Source of the DNA: JAAGZL01 sp964628835
Lineage (GTDB): Bacteria > Pseudomonadota > Gammaproteobacteria > Chromatiales > Chromatiaceae
Length of the DNA stretch: 24,809 bases
Direction: 5' to 3'
Assembly: GCA_964628835.1 (NCBI GenBank)
Contig: CAZVME010000049.1
Location: 1 to 24,809 of the forward strand
Below the pieces are notes generated by a model. It saw only the letters and a list, made by a program, of their open reading frames with translations. It made no database searches and was not told the origin of the DNA. Below, piece after piece: positions 1-7,299 of this stretch. The translations under genes were made by a program, and so were the position numbers. How positions within the stretch are numbered: position 1 is the first letter of the stretch; each line of letters starts with the position of its first letter.

Positions 1-61
1 ACGCATGGCGGTCATGTCCATGACCATGGGAACAGTGACGCCGGGAGCGGGCAAAAAATGA
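1..61 (+). CDS. pyrB: Aspartate carbamoyltransferase catalytic chain, C-terminal end (partial)
   Basis: Only the last 19 residues are in the window, read in the frame that ends at the TGA at 59-61. The tail begins R-M-A-V-M-S-M, which resembles the end of Pseudomonas-type PyrB. The stop overlaps the start of the next gene in an ATGA arrangement, the usual pyrB-pyrC' coupling in Pseudomonas-like gammaproteobacteria. The identification rests mainly on that context, because the visible peptide is too short to be diagnostic. If correct, the enzyme condenses carbamoyl phosphate and aspartate in the second step of pyrimidine synthesis and forms a complex with the downstream dihydroorotase-like subunit. 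Confidence 0.65.
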   Translation, partial: RMAVMSMTMGTVTPGAGKK

Positions 62-1344
62 CCACAGCTAACAGAATAGAGATCATTAACGGCCGCCTGA
101 TTGATCCGGCCAACAATATTGACGAACAACTCAACCTGTATATCGAAAACGGAGAGATCAGCGCCATTGGCACTGCCCCCTCCGGGTTCAAACCAGATCT
201 GAGCATCGACGCCACGGGCCAGATTGTCTGCCCAGGACTGGTAGACCTGAGCGCCCGGGTGCGCGAACCTGGCCAGGAACACAAAGCCACCATCGAAAGC
301 GAGACTCGGGCCGCAGCCAAGGGCGGCATCACCACCATATGCTGCCCTCCTGACACCAACCCGGTGATCGACACCCCGGCCGTTGCCGGCATGATCTACA
401 ACAAGAGCCTGGAGATCGGCTACGCGCGGGTGCTACCCATTGGCGCCCTCACCCAGGGACTGGAAGGCAATCAGCTAAGTGAAATGGTGGCACTGACCAA
501 GGCCGAGTGCCCGGTACTGAGTAACGCCTATGTACCACTGGCCAATACCCTGGTGGAAAGACGCGCCCTGGAATATGCCGCAACCTTCGGTATTACGGTG
601 TTCATCCGCCCGGAAGATAGACACCTACGCAACAATGGCTGCGCCCACGAAGGACCGGTGTGCGCCCGCCTGGGACTACCCGGCATTCCCGAGGCCGCTG
701 AGAGTGTGGCCGTGGCCCGAGATCTGGCCCTGGCTGCCCATACCGGAGGCACCATACACTTTCACGCGCTATCCACCGCCACCGCCCTACAGATGATCCG
801 GAGCGCGCAGGAAAAACAACTACCGATTAGCGCCAACGTTGCCGCCCATCAACTACATCTTACCGAGGAGAATATCGACGGCTTTGACAGCAACTGCCAC
901 GTCATTCCACCCCTGCGCACCCAGCAGGATATGGAACAGCTGCGCCAGGGTCTGGCCGATGGCGTGATCAGCGCCATCTGTTCCGACCATCAACCCCATG
1001 AGCCGGATGCCAAAGAGGCGCCCTTCCCCTCTACCGCACCCGGCATCTCCGCCCTGGAGACCCTGCTACCGCTAACACTGAAACTGGTGCAGGATGGAGT
1101 GTTGAATCTTCCAGCCGCCATAGCTTGTCTCACCAGTGGTCCGGCCAGAATTCTGGGACTGACACTGGGACATTTGGGTGCGGGTGCAGCCGCCGACATC
1201 TGCATCTTCGATCCAGAAAAACAGTGGCACCTGCGGCCAGATGAGATGCTAAGTGCTGGCAAGAACACACCGTTTCTCGACTGGGAGTTTACCGGGCGGG
1301 TAACCCACACCCTGTTTCATGGCCGGGTTGTATTTCAGGCCTGA
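58..1344 (+). CDS. pyrX: Inactive dihydroorotase-like protein, probable structural subunit of ATCase
   Basis: A 428 aa amidohydrolase-fold protein of the type I dihydroorotase family. Family landmarks are visible: the REPG loop near residue 70, PPDTNPV near 100, EDRHLRNNG in the middle and CSDHQPHEPDA with Asp310 near the end. The zinc-binding HxH that normally precedes REPG reads S65-A66-R67, and the central HxxHxS region reads HFHALS, so at least two and probably three metal ligands are missing. In Pseudomonas such a dead homologue (PyrC') is needed to assemble aspartate carbamoyltransferase, while a separate active PyrC makes dihydroorotate. The ATGA overlap with pyrB fits that role. Annotation pipelines often call this an active dihydroorotase, which the sequence does not support. 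Confidence 0.88.
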   Translation: MTTANRIEIINGRLIDPANNIDEQLNLYIENGEISAIGTAPSGFKPDLSIDATGQIVCPGLVDLSARVREPGQEHKATIESETRAAAKGGITTICCPPDTNPVIDTPAVAGMIYNKSLEIGYARVLPIGALTQGLEGNQLSEMVALTKAECPVLSNAYVPLANTLVERRALEYAATFGITVFIRPEDRHLRNNGCAHEGPVCARLGLPGIPEAAESVAVARDLALAAHTGGTIHFHALSTATALQMIRSAQEKQLPISANVAAHQLHLTEENIDGFDSNCHVIPPLRTQQDMEQLRQGLADGVISAICSDHQPHEPDAKEAPFPSTAPGISALETLLPLTLKLVQDGVLNLPAAIACLTSGPARILGLTLGHLGAGAAADICIFDPEKQWHLRPDEMLSAGKNTPFLDWEFTGRVTHTLFHGRVVFQA

Positions 1345-1363
1345 AGACACAAGAAGCAGTCAC

Positions 1364-2260
1364 ATGACCAATGCCGATAAGAACCACCGCAACACCATCT
1401 TCCTAGAGCAGGCAGAGATCCTCAGCCATGCATCTTTTGAAGGGGAGCAATACCTGTTGCGCCTGCAGGCCCCCGAGTGCGCAGCCCATGCCCAACCCGG
1501 CAGTTTTGCCCACCTGCAGTGCGGCCCACAGCGACCACTAAGACGCCCCATCTCCATCATGCGGGTTTCGCCCACAGATGGTTGGGTGGAGTTTCTGTAT
1601 AAGCGCGTGGGCCGTGGCACCACTCTGCTGTCGGAACGCACCGTGGGTGAATCCATCAGCATCATGGGACCCATTGGCAACCCGTTCCAGATCCACCCGG
1701 AACGACCCCGGCCACTGCTAATCGGTGGCGGCGTAGGCCTGCCCCCCATGGTGTTTCTGGCAGAAACCCTCTATCGCAACCGGGAGATCAAACCCTTTGT
1801 AATCCTGGGTTCAGAGGTCCCGTTCCCGTTTCGTCCACGCCCTTCACAAACCATAATCACCGGCATCCCCGCAGATGTAATCGCCGGTATGCCACTGTTG
1901 GAAGATTGGGGGGTACCCAACAGGCTGACCAGCCTGCAAGGCTTCCCTGGCTGCTTTCAGGGCTATGTTACCGATCTGGCGCGCCACTGGCTGGACTCTC
2001 TGGACGAGTCGGCACGCAACGAGGTAGAGGTGCTGGCCTGCGGCCCCCACCCCATGCTGGAGGCGGTCTCCAATCTGTGTAGAGAGTATGAGCTGCCCTG
2101 TCAAGTCTCCCTGGAGGAGTACATGGCCTGCGGCGTGGGCGGCTGCGCCGGTTGTGTAGTGCCAATTGAAACCGCGGATGGAACCGCCATGAAACGGGTG
2201 TGTGTGGACGGGCCGGTGTTCGATGCCAGGACCGTATTTACTACCAGTCCTCTTCGTTGA
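1364..2260 (+). CDS. pyrK: PyrK-like dihydroorotate dehydrogenase electron-transfer subunit
   Basis: A 298 aa ferredoxin-reductase-fold flavoprotein. In order it shows an FAD-binding barrel (RRPISIMRV near residue 65, GRGTTLLS near 85), an NAD-binding Rossmann segment (LIGGGVGLPP near 120, LACGPHPML near 225) and a 2Fe-2S cluster motif at C256, C261, C264 and C280. That is the domain order of PyrK, which passes electrons from class 1B dihydroorotate dehydrogenase to NAD. The chosen ATG at 1364 avoids the 26 bp overlap with pyrX that an upstream ATG at 1319 would create; neither has a strong ribosome site. No PyrD gene is in view. Gammaproteobacteria usually have the quinone-linked class 2 PyrD, so its true partner is uncertain. 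Its 3' end overlaps pilU on the other strand by 20 bp. Confidence 0.82.
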   Translation: MTNADKNHRNTIFLEQAEILSHASFEGEQYLLRLQAPECAAHAQPGSFAHLQCGPQRPLRRPISIMRVSPTDGWVEFLYKRVGRGTTLLSERTVGESISIMGPIGNPFQIHPERPRPLLIGGGVGLPPMVFLAETLYRNREIKPFVILGSEVPFPFRPRPSQTIITGIPADVIAGMPLLEDWGVPNRLTSLQGFPGCFQGYVTDLARHWLDSLDESARNEVEVLACGPHPMLEAVSNLCREYELPCQVSLEEYMACGVGGCAGCVVPIETADGTAMKRVCVDGPVFDARTVFTTSPLR

Positions 2261-3365
2261 CCAATGATATCTCCTCCATCTGCGCCGAGTATTGATCTAC
2301 ATCGCCACTACCCAGCTTGATCATGAGGCGCACCTCATTGGCTGAGTCGGCGTGCAGGATAGCATCGTCGTAGGTGATCTCCCCTTCCGAGTAGAGGCTA
2401 AACAGCGCCTGGTCGAAGGTCAGCATCCCCTGTTCGGTGGAACGCTTCATTAGCTCCTTGAGTTTATGTATCTCACCCTTGCGGATCAGGTCTGCCGCCA
2501 GCGGGGTATTTATCAACACCTCCACCACCGGCCTCCTGCTTTTGCCGTCAGGACGCCGTATCAACTGCTGGGCCACAATCGCACGCAGATTCAGGGATAT
2601 GTCCATAAACACCTGATTGTGTCGATCCTCAGGAAAGAAGTTTATGATGCGGTCCAGAGCCTGGTTGGCATTATTGGCATGCAGGGTAGAGAGACAGAGA
2701 TGCCCGGTCTCAGCAAATGCAATGGCATGTTCCATAGTTTCGCGGGTACGAATCTCGCCGATCAGGATCACATCTGGAGCCTGACGCAGGGTATTTTTCA
2801 GCGCCACCTCATAGGATTCAGTATCGATGCCAACCTCGCGTTGGGTAACAATGCAACCGGCATGATTATGGGTAAACTCAATGGGGTCTTCCACCGTCAC
2901 AATATGACCGCTGCTGTTACCATTCCGGTACTCCAGCATACCTGCCAGCGAGGTGGACTTACCGGTTCCGGTGGCGCCCACAAACATGACCAGTCCGCGC
3001 CTGGTCATGGCCAGGTCTTTTAGGATGGGCGGCAACAACAACTGATCCATGGTTGGAATAACATTTTCTATACGTCGTAACACCATGCCCACAGAGTCAC
3101 GCTGGATAAACGAACTCACACGGAAGCGGCCTATGCCCTTGGCACTGATGGCAAAGTTACACTCATTAGTGTTGTTAAATTCATCTCGCTGCGCCGGACT
3201 CATGAGACTGAACACCAGTTCTCTGGTCTGCTCTTCGTTCAACCTGCCCTTGGATATGGGAGAGATACGTCCATGCACTTTGATGCTGGGTGGCATACCA
3301 ACCGTTATAAACAGGTCAGACGCCTTCTTCTCACCCATCAATTTTAGAATTCCGTTAAAGTCCAT
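2241..3365 (-). CDS. pilU: Type IV pilus retraction ATPase PilU
   Basis: A 374 aa PilT-family hexameric secretion ATPase. Walker A (GATGTGKST) lies near residues 130-138, followed by the Asp box (TVEDPIEF), Walker B (ILIGEIR) and His box (AETGHLCLSTLHA). The protein is longer than its PilT neighbour and has the extended C-terminal tail typical of PilU, an accessory motor that helps PilT depolymerise the pilus at the inner membrane. The ATG at 3365 is preferred over a TTG 12 bases upstream because a GGAG sequence sits just before it and the N-terminus then starts MDFNGILKLM like Pseudomonas PilU. It follows pilT by 36 bp and is probably co-transcribed with it. Its last 20 bp overlap the convergent pyrK. 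Confidence 0.93.
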   Translation of the reverse strand: MDFNGILKLMGEKKASDLFITVGMPPSIKVHGRISPISKGRLNEEQTRELVFSLMSPAQRDEFNNTNECNFAISAKGIGRFRVSSFIQRDSVGMVLRRIENVIPTMDQLLLPPILKDLAMTRRGLVMFVGATGTGKSTSLAGMLEYRNGNSSGHIVTVEDPIEFTHNHAGCIVTQREVGIDTESYEVALKNTLRQAPDVILIGEIRTRETMEHAIAFAETGHLCLSTLHANNANQALDRIINFFPEDRHNQVFMDISLNLRAIVAQQLIRRPDGKSRRPVVEVLINTPLAADLIRKGEIHKLKELMKRSTEQGMLTFDQALFSLYSEGEITYDDAILHADSANEVRLMIKLGSGDVDQYSAQMEEISLVNEEDW

Positions 3366-3401
3366 CTCTATCTCCAAAAAATCAAGGTTATGGCAGTTGC
3401 A

Positions 3402-4439
3402 TCAAGTAAACAGATCTTTATTCATAGCCTTGGTGCGGGCGTCCAGGCGGCTCACCATACCTTTCTTCACTATCTCCTGCAGATGCTGATCCAGGGTATG
3501 CATACCCACCGCTTGACCGGTCTGGATTGCCGAGTACATCTGGGCCACCTTGTCTTCCCGAATCAGGTTACGGATGGCTGGCGTACCTATCATGATCTCC
3601 CAGGCCGCAGTACGACCACCGCCAATCTTCTTCATCAGGGTTTGTGATACCACCGCACGCAGGGATTCTGACAACATGGAACGCACCATACTTTTTTCAC
3701 CGGCCGGGAACACATCGATAATACGGTCGATGGTCTTGGCGGCCGAGCTGGTGTGCAGGGTGCCGAACACCAAGTGGCCGGTCTCCGCTGCGGTGAGCGC
3801 CAGACGAATGGTCTCAAGGTCACGCAACTCACCCACCAGAATGATATCTGGATCCTCACGCAGTGCAGAGCGCAAGGCCTCGGCAAAACCCAGGGTGTCC
3901 CGATGCACCTCACGCTGGTTGATCAGGCACTTTTTGCTGGTGTGCACAAATTCGATCGGATCTTCAATGGTGAGGATATGGGCATACTCATTATCGTTCT
4001 TGTAGTCCATCATCGCCGCCAGGGTAGTGGACTTACCCGAACCGGTGGGACCAGTGACCAGCACCAGTCCACGCGGTACATTCACGATATCCTTAAAAGT
4101 GGAGGGACAGCCTAGATCTTCCAGAGTCAGGACCTTTGAGGGGATGGTCCTGAACACCGCGCTGGCGCCACGGTCCTGATTAAATGCGTTGACACGAAAA
4201 CGGGCCAACCCGGGAATCTCAAAGGAAAAATCGGTTTCATAAAACTCCTCGAAATCCTTCCTCTGCTTGTCGTTCATGATGTCATAAACCAGGGCATGAA
4301 CTACTTTGTGTTCCAGCTCTGGAATGTTGATGCGACGAATATCGCCATCCACCCTGATCATTGGTGGCAAACCCGCAGACAGATGCAGGTCCGACGCGTT
4401 ATGTTTTACGCTAAAGGCAAGCAGCTCAGCAATATCCAT
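3402..4439 (-). CDS. pilT: Type IV pilus retraction ATPase PilT
   Basis: A 345 aa hexameric ATPase that powers retraction of type IV pili (twitching, adhesion, DNA uptake). The N-terminal PAS-like domain starts MDIAELLAFSVKHNASDLHL, the family signature. Walker A (GPTGSGKS) is at residues 130-137, the Asp box near 158-164, Walker B (DIILVGELRD) near 198-207 and the His box (AETGHLVFGTLHT) at 218-230. A GGGGAG ribosome site lies about 7 bases before the ATG. It is the first gene of a pilT-pilU pair transcribed away from yggS, an order also known from Pseudomonas. Confidence 0.96.
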   Translation of the reverse strand: MDIAELLAFSVKHNASDLHLSAGLPPMIRVDGDIRRINIPELEHKVVHALVYDIMNDKQRKDFEEFYETDFSFEIPGLARFRVNAFNQDRGASAVFRTIPSKVLTLEDLGCPSTFKDIVNVPRGLVLVTGPTGSGKSTTLAAMMDYKNDNEYAHILTIEDPIEFVHTSKKCLINQREVHRDTLGFAEALRSALREDPDIILVGELRDLETIRLALTAAETGHLVFGTLHTSSAAKTIDRIIDVFPAGEKSMVRSMLSESLRAVVSQTLMKKIGGGRTAAWEIMIGTPAIRNLIREDKVAQMYSAIQTGQAVGMHTLDQHLQEIVKKGMVSRLDARTKAMNKDLFT

Positions 4440-4463
4440 ACATTACTCCCCAACAAGGCAGAC

Positions 4464-4491
4464 ATTATTCTATAGTATTTATTGTAGACAA
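4464..4491 (-). promoter_or_regulatory. Candidate sigma-70 promoter for pilT-pilU
   Basis: On the minus strand a TTGTCT (4491-4486) and an AATAAT (4469-4464) are separated by 16 bases in an AT-rich stretch about 25 bp upstream of the pilT ATG. This fits a moderate housekeeping promoter. It lies in the 248 bp divergent region between pilT and yggS. The assignment is by eye only. Confidence 0.35.
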
Positions 4492-4625
4492 CTCCCAAAA
4501 CATCCTTGGAGCAAAACCTACCCAGTTCCGGTTGTTCCTGTGCAACCCGTGGATTCTAATGCCGAATGATCCTAACATAGGTATAGCAACATTATCTGGA
4601 ACTATCATGTTTTTTGGTTCAATAT

Positions 4626-4650
4626 CCGCGTAAAATGCGGAACCCGTTCC
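4626..4650 (+). promoter_or_regulatory. Overlapping small inverted repeats upstream of yggS
   Basis: Two short palindromes sit 38-62 bp before the yggS ATG. CCGC and GCGG flank GTAAAAT at 4626-4640, and GGAAC-CC-GTTCC covers 4639-4650. The TAAAAT inside the first could serve as a -10 element for yggS, but no convincing -35 is seen at the right spacing. They could be a protein-binding site for the divergent promoter region or chance symmetry. Confidence 0.2.
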
Positions 4651-4687
4651 ATCCTTAGGGCTAAAACAGCACCAACAAAAAACCCAG

Positions 4688-5392
4688 ATGAAAGAAACCA
4701 TTAAATCCAGACTGGAAAGCGTTCACACCATCATTGCCGAATCTATGGCGGAGTACGCCAGGACCGCCGGTTCGGTGCTACTGCTCGCGGTAAGCAAAAC
4801 CAGGACCGCAGAGGAGATACTGGAGGCCATGGCAGCTGGCCAACACTGCTTTGGAGAGAGCTATCTGAAGGAGTCCATAAACAAAATAGATCAGCTAAGT
4901 AATGAAGCGATTGAATGGCATTTTATCGGGCGGGTGCAAAGCAACAAGACGCGACCGATTGCGGAAAAATTTGACTGGGTGCACAGCATCGACAAACTAA
5001 AACATGCCCAGCGCCTGAATGATCAACGCCCGGACTCCATGCCACCTCTGAACATCTGCCTGCAGATCAATATCGACAACGAAGCGACCAAGGGCGGAGT
5101 GGAACCAGAGCAGGCGGCAAAATTGATCCAACAGATATCTGCACTACCCCGAATAAAACTTAGGGGATTAATGACCCTGCCTTCCCCAGCACACAATCTC
5201 GACGAACAGCGCCTGCCGTTTCGCAGACTGCGCGAACTGCGGGACCAGTTGGCAACAGACAGGCTGCCGCTGGAGACCCTCTCCATGGGTATGTCAGGTG
5301 ATATGCCTGCGGCCATTGCCGAGGGCTCCACCACGGTGCGGGTGGGCACGGCAATATTTGGTCCACGCAACTATCCAAACAGACCAGAGTAG
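4688..5392 (+). CDS. yggS: YggS/PLPBP family pyridoxal phosphate homeostasis protein
   Basis: A 234 aa single-domain TIM-barrel protein of the PROSC/YggS family, which binds pyridoxal 5'-phosphate and buffers its supply without known enzyme activity. The PLP-binding lysine is K37 in AVSKT. Other family blocks are FGESYLKES near 55, WHFIGRVQSNK near 75, LRGLMTLPSP near 160, and SMGMSGDMPAAIAEGSTTVRVGTAIFG near the end, which forms the phosphate-binding site. Length is normal for bacteria. It opens a block (yggS, proC, yggT, yggU) conserved next to pilT in Pseudomonas-type genomes. Confidence 0.94.
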   Translation: MKETIKSRLESVHTIIAESMAEYARTAGSVLLLAVSKTRTAEEILEAMAAGQHCFGESYLKESINKIDQLSNEAIEWHFIGRVQSNKTRPIAEKFDWVHSIDKLKHAQRLNDQRPDSMPPLNICLQINIDNEATKGGVEPEQAAKLIQQISALPRIKLRGLMTLPSPAHNLDEQRLPFRRLRELRDQLATDRLPLETLSMGMSGDMPAAIAEGSTTVRVGTAIFGPRNYPNRPE

Positions 5393-5502
5393 ATTCAAGC
5401 GTTATTTACCGAAGCCATTCATCTTGGCCTCAATGCCGGTTTGGGCGATACTTTTCTGAAGAGCCTTTAACCAACTAAAACAAATTTCGGGACATAGAGA
5501 TA

Positions 5503-6330
5503 ATGAAAAGCAAAACACTGGCCTTCATCGGTTGCGGCAACATGGCAGCCAGCCTGATAAACGGTCTGATCTCGGATGGATACGATCCAACGAAGATCAT
5601 GGCAAGCGATCCTGACAGTGACAAGCTGGGGCAGATCTCCAGCCTGTGCGGCATTAACTCCACCACCGACAATAGCAAAGCGGTGGAGTTTGCCCAGGTG
5701 GTGGTAATGGCGGTAAAGCCACAGGCGCTGGAACAGGTGGCGAACGGCATTGCCCCGGCGGTGCAGAACGGCAAACCACTGATTATTTCCATTGCCGCAG
5801 GGGTGCTGGAACAGGACCTAGAGAGCTGGCTGGGTGGCGATGTCGCCCTGGTCAGAACCATGCCTAACACCCCGGCCATGATCCAGGTAGGCGCCACCGC
5901 ACTACATGCAAACCCCAGGGTAAGCAGTGCCCAAAAAGATCTGGCCGAAACTATCCTGCGGGCGGTGGGCCTCACCCAGTGGGTAGAGAGTGAATCCATG
6001 ATCGATGCGGTTACCGCCCTCTCTGGCAGCGGTCCCGCCTATTTCTTTATGGTGATGGAGGCGATGGAGTCTGCAGCAGTAGAATTAGGACTGTCCGCGG
6101 ACACCGCACATCTACTCACCCTGCAAACGGCGCTGGGGACCGCCCGCATGGCCATGGAAAGCAGTGACACACCAGCAACCCTGAGAGAACGGGTGACCTC
6201 CCCCGGCGGCACCACCGAGGCCGCTTTGCAGGTCTTCGAGGATGAGGGTCTGCGTGAGCTGTTTGTGCAGGCGCTGACCAAGGCTCGTGACCGCTCCGTA
6301 GAGCTGTCCAAACTGCTGGGAGATGGATGA
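5503..6330 (+). CDS. proC: Pyrroline-5-carboxylate reductase
   Basis: A 275 aa NADPH-dependent enzyme that makes L-proline from pyrroline-5-carboxylate in the cytoplasm. The Rossmann motif FIGCGNMAASLINGL is at residues 8-22, followed by VVMAVKPQ near 68, SIAAGVL near 90, the VRTMPNTPA loop near 116, and the substrate and dimerisation block SGSGPAYFF near 172 with LRERVTSPGGTT near 227. All expected landmarks and the full length are present. It lies 110 bp after yggS, a gap in which I see no gene, and overlaps yggT by ATGA, so translation of the two is probably coupled. Confidence 0.96.
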   Translation: MKSKTLAFIGCGNMAASLINGLISDGYDPTKIMASDPDSDKLGQISSLCGINSTTDNSKAVEFAQVVVMAVKPQALEQVANGIAPAVQNGKPLIISIAAGVLEQDLESWLGGDVALVRTMPNTPAMIQVGATALHANPRVSSAQKDLAETILRAVGLTQWVESESMIDAVTALSGSGPAYFFMVMEAMESAAVELGLSADTAHLLTLQTALGTARMAMESSDTPATLRERVTSPGGTTEAALQVFEDEGLRELFVQALTKARDRSVELSKLLGDG

Positions 6331-6908
6331 TGGGATCCAGCTACCTCACCAACCCGGCAGTCTTTCTGATACAGGCACTATTCGGCGCCTACATCCTGGT
6401 GATCATGCTGCGGTTTCTGCTCCAGCTATTCAAGGCCGACTTCTATAACCCCATATCCCAGTTTATCGTCAAGCTGACAAACCCGGTGCTCAAAAATCTG
6501 CGGCGCATCATACCCGGCTTTGGTGGAATAGACATGGCCTCAGTGGTGCTGATGTGGGCGCTAAAATCCATCGAACTGGCCCTGGTCGTCACCCTGGCCA
6601 GCCTGCCACTGAGCCCGCTGATGGCCATGGCTTGGGCCGTACCTGAGTTAATCAAACTCGGCATCAACGTCTTCCTGTTCTCCATTCTGATCCAGGTAAT
6701 CTTCAGCTGGGTCAACCCCGGCGCCTACAACCCGGTCACCTCCCTGATCAGTTATCTGACTGAACCCGTTATGCGCCCAGTGCGCAGGGCAATACCTCCC
6801 ATCGGCGGGCTGGACCTCTCTCCCATGGTGGCAATGATTGGGTTATATCTACTGGAGATGTTGCTGCTGCCGCCGATCCAGGCATTGACCGGCAGCCCGT
6901 TTAGATGA
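6327..6908 (+). CDS. yggT: YggT family integral membrane protein
   Basis: A 193 aa hydrophobic protein made of two tandem YggT repeats. Each repeat has a membrane pair with a conserved N-P loop, seen as YNPISQFIVKLTNPVLKNLRR near residue 45 and YNPVTSLISYLTEPVMRPVRR near 135, each followed by a PxxGGxD/PGFGGID motif. About four membrane segments are predicted by eye. YggT proteins are linked to osmotic or potassium stress in E. coli and to membrane organisation in other bacteria, but the biochemical role is unknown. It overlaps proC and yggU by ATGA at both ends. Confidence 0.92.
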   Translation: MMGSSYLTNPAVFLIQALFGAYILVIMLRFLLQLFKADFYNPISQFIVKLTNPVLKNLRRIIPGFGGIDMASVVLMWALKSIELALVVTLASLPLSPLMAMAWAVPELIKLGINVFLFSILIQVIFSWVNPGAYNPVTSLISYLTEPVMRPVRRAIPPIGGLDLSPMVAMIGLYLLEMLLLPPIQALTGSPFR

Positions 6909-7219
6909 CAGAGGCCGGGGGCGAATGGTATCGTTGGGACGGCAACGACCTGATACTCTCCCTGCGGGTTCAGCCCCGCGCACGCAAAGATGAGTTTATC
7001 GCCCCCCATGGCGACCACTACAAGGTGCGGATAACAGCGCCACCAGTGGAGGGGAAGGCCAATGATCACCTGCTGCGTTTTCTGGCCAAGAGCTTTGAGG
7101 TGAAGAGGTCCCAGATCAGCATGCAGGCCGGACACACCTCACGCAATAAACTGTTTCGCATCCAGTCGCCGAACCAACTCCCCATACCCGTCCAAAGGCC
7201 GCAATATACACAGCGCTAA
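6905..7219 (+). CDS. yggU: DUF167 (YggU) family protein
   Basis: A 104 aa small cytoplasmic protein. The diagnostic blocks are LRVQPRARKDEF near residue 21 and the VRITAPPVEGKANDHLLRFLAKSF stretch at about 40-63, which define the DUF167/YggU family. Its biochemical role is not established; it is repeatedly found after yggT. The start overlaps the yggT stop (ATGA). The tail after residue 90 is rich in Pro, Gln and Arg and looks disordered. Confidence 0.9.
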   Translation: MTEAGGEWYRWDGNDLILSLRVQPRARKDEFIAPHGDHYKVRITAPPVEGKANDHLLRFLAKSFEVKRSQISMQAGHTSRNKLFRIQSPNQLPIPVQRPQYTQR

Positions 7220-7249
7220 AAAAAATAGAGAAAAAATGAAAAATTCTCG

Positions 7250-7255
7250 TATAAT
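7250..7255 (+). promoter_or_regulatory. Possible -10 element before the dynamin-like gene
   Basis: A perfect TATAAT lies 45 bp before the preferred start of the GTPase gene, within an A-rich 80 bp gap after yggU. No recognisable TTGACA is present at 16-18 bp spacing, so if it is a promoter it may depend on an activator or on the A-rich upstream stretch. Confidence 0.3.
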
Positions 7256-7299
7256 CATGGAATAATGCGCAAACCAAAACAAATTGGTTGAAGAAGTTT

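Noticed and set aside
2466..3023. 185-codon plus-strand frame opposite pilU
   Set aside because: It lies entirely antisense to a well-supported pilU and has no recognisable domain; it is a codon-bias shadow.
3366..3377. Upstream TTG start for pilU
   Set aside because: The GGAG sequence is placed for the ATG at 3365 and the resulting N-terminus matches known PilU proteins better.
5393..5502. Possible gene remnant in the yggS-proC gap
   Set aside because: About 25 codons stay open in frame after the yggS stop, and a short minus-strand peptide tail ending NGFGK can be read, but neither matches a family I recognise and the length is within chance.
7220..7299. A-rich leader considered as an intrinsic terminator for yggU
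   Set aside because: There is no GC-rich stem followed by a T-run; the run is of A on the plus strand, so it does not fit a terminator.
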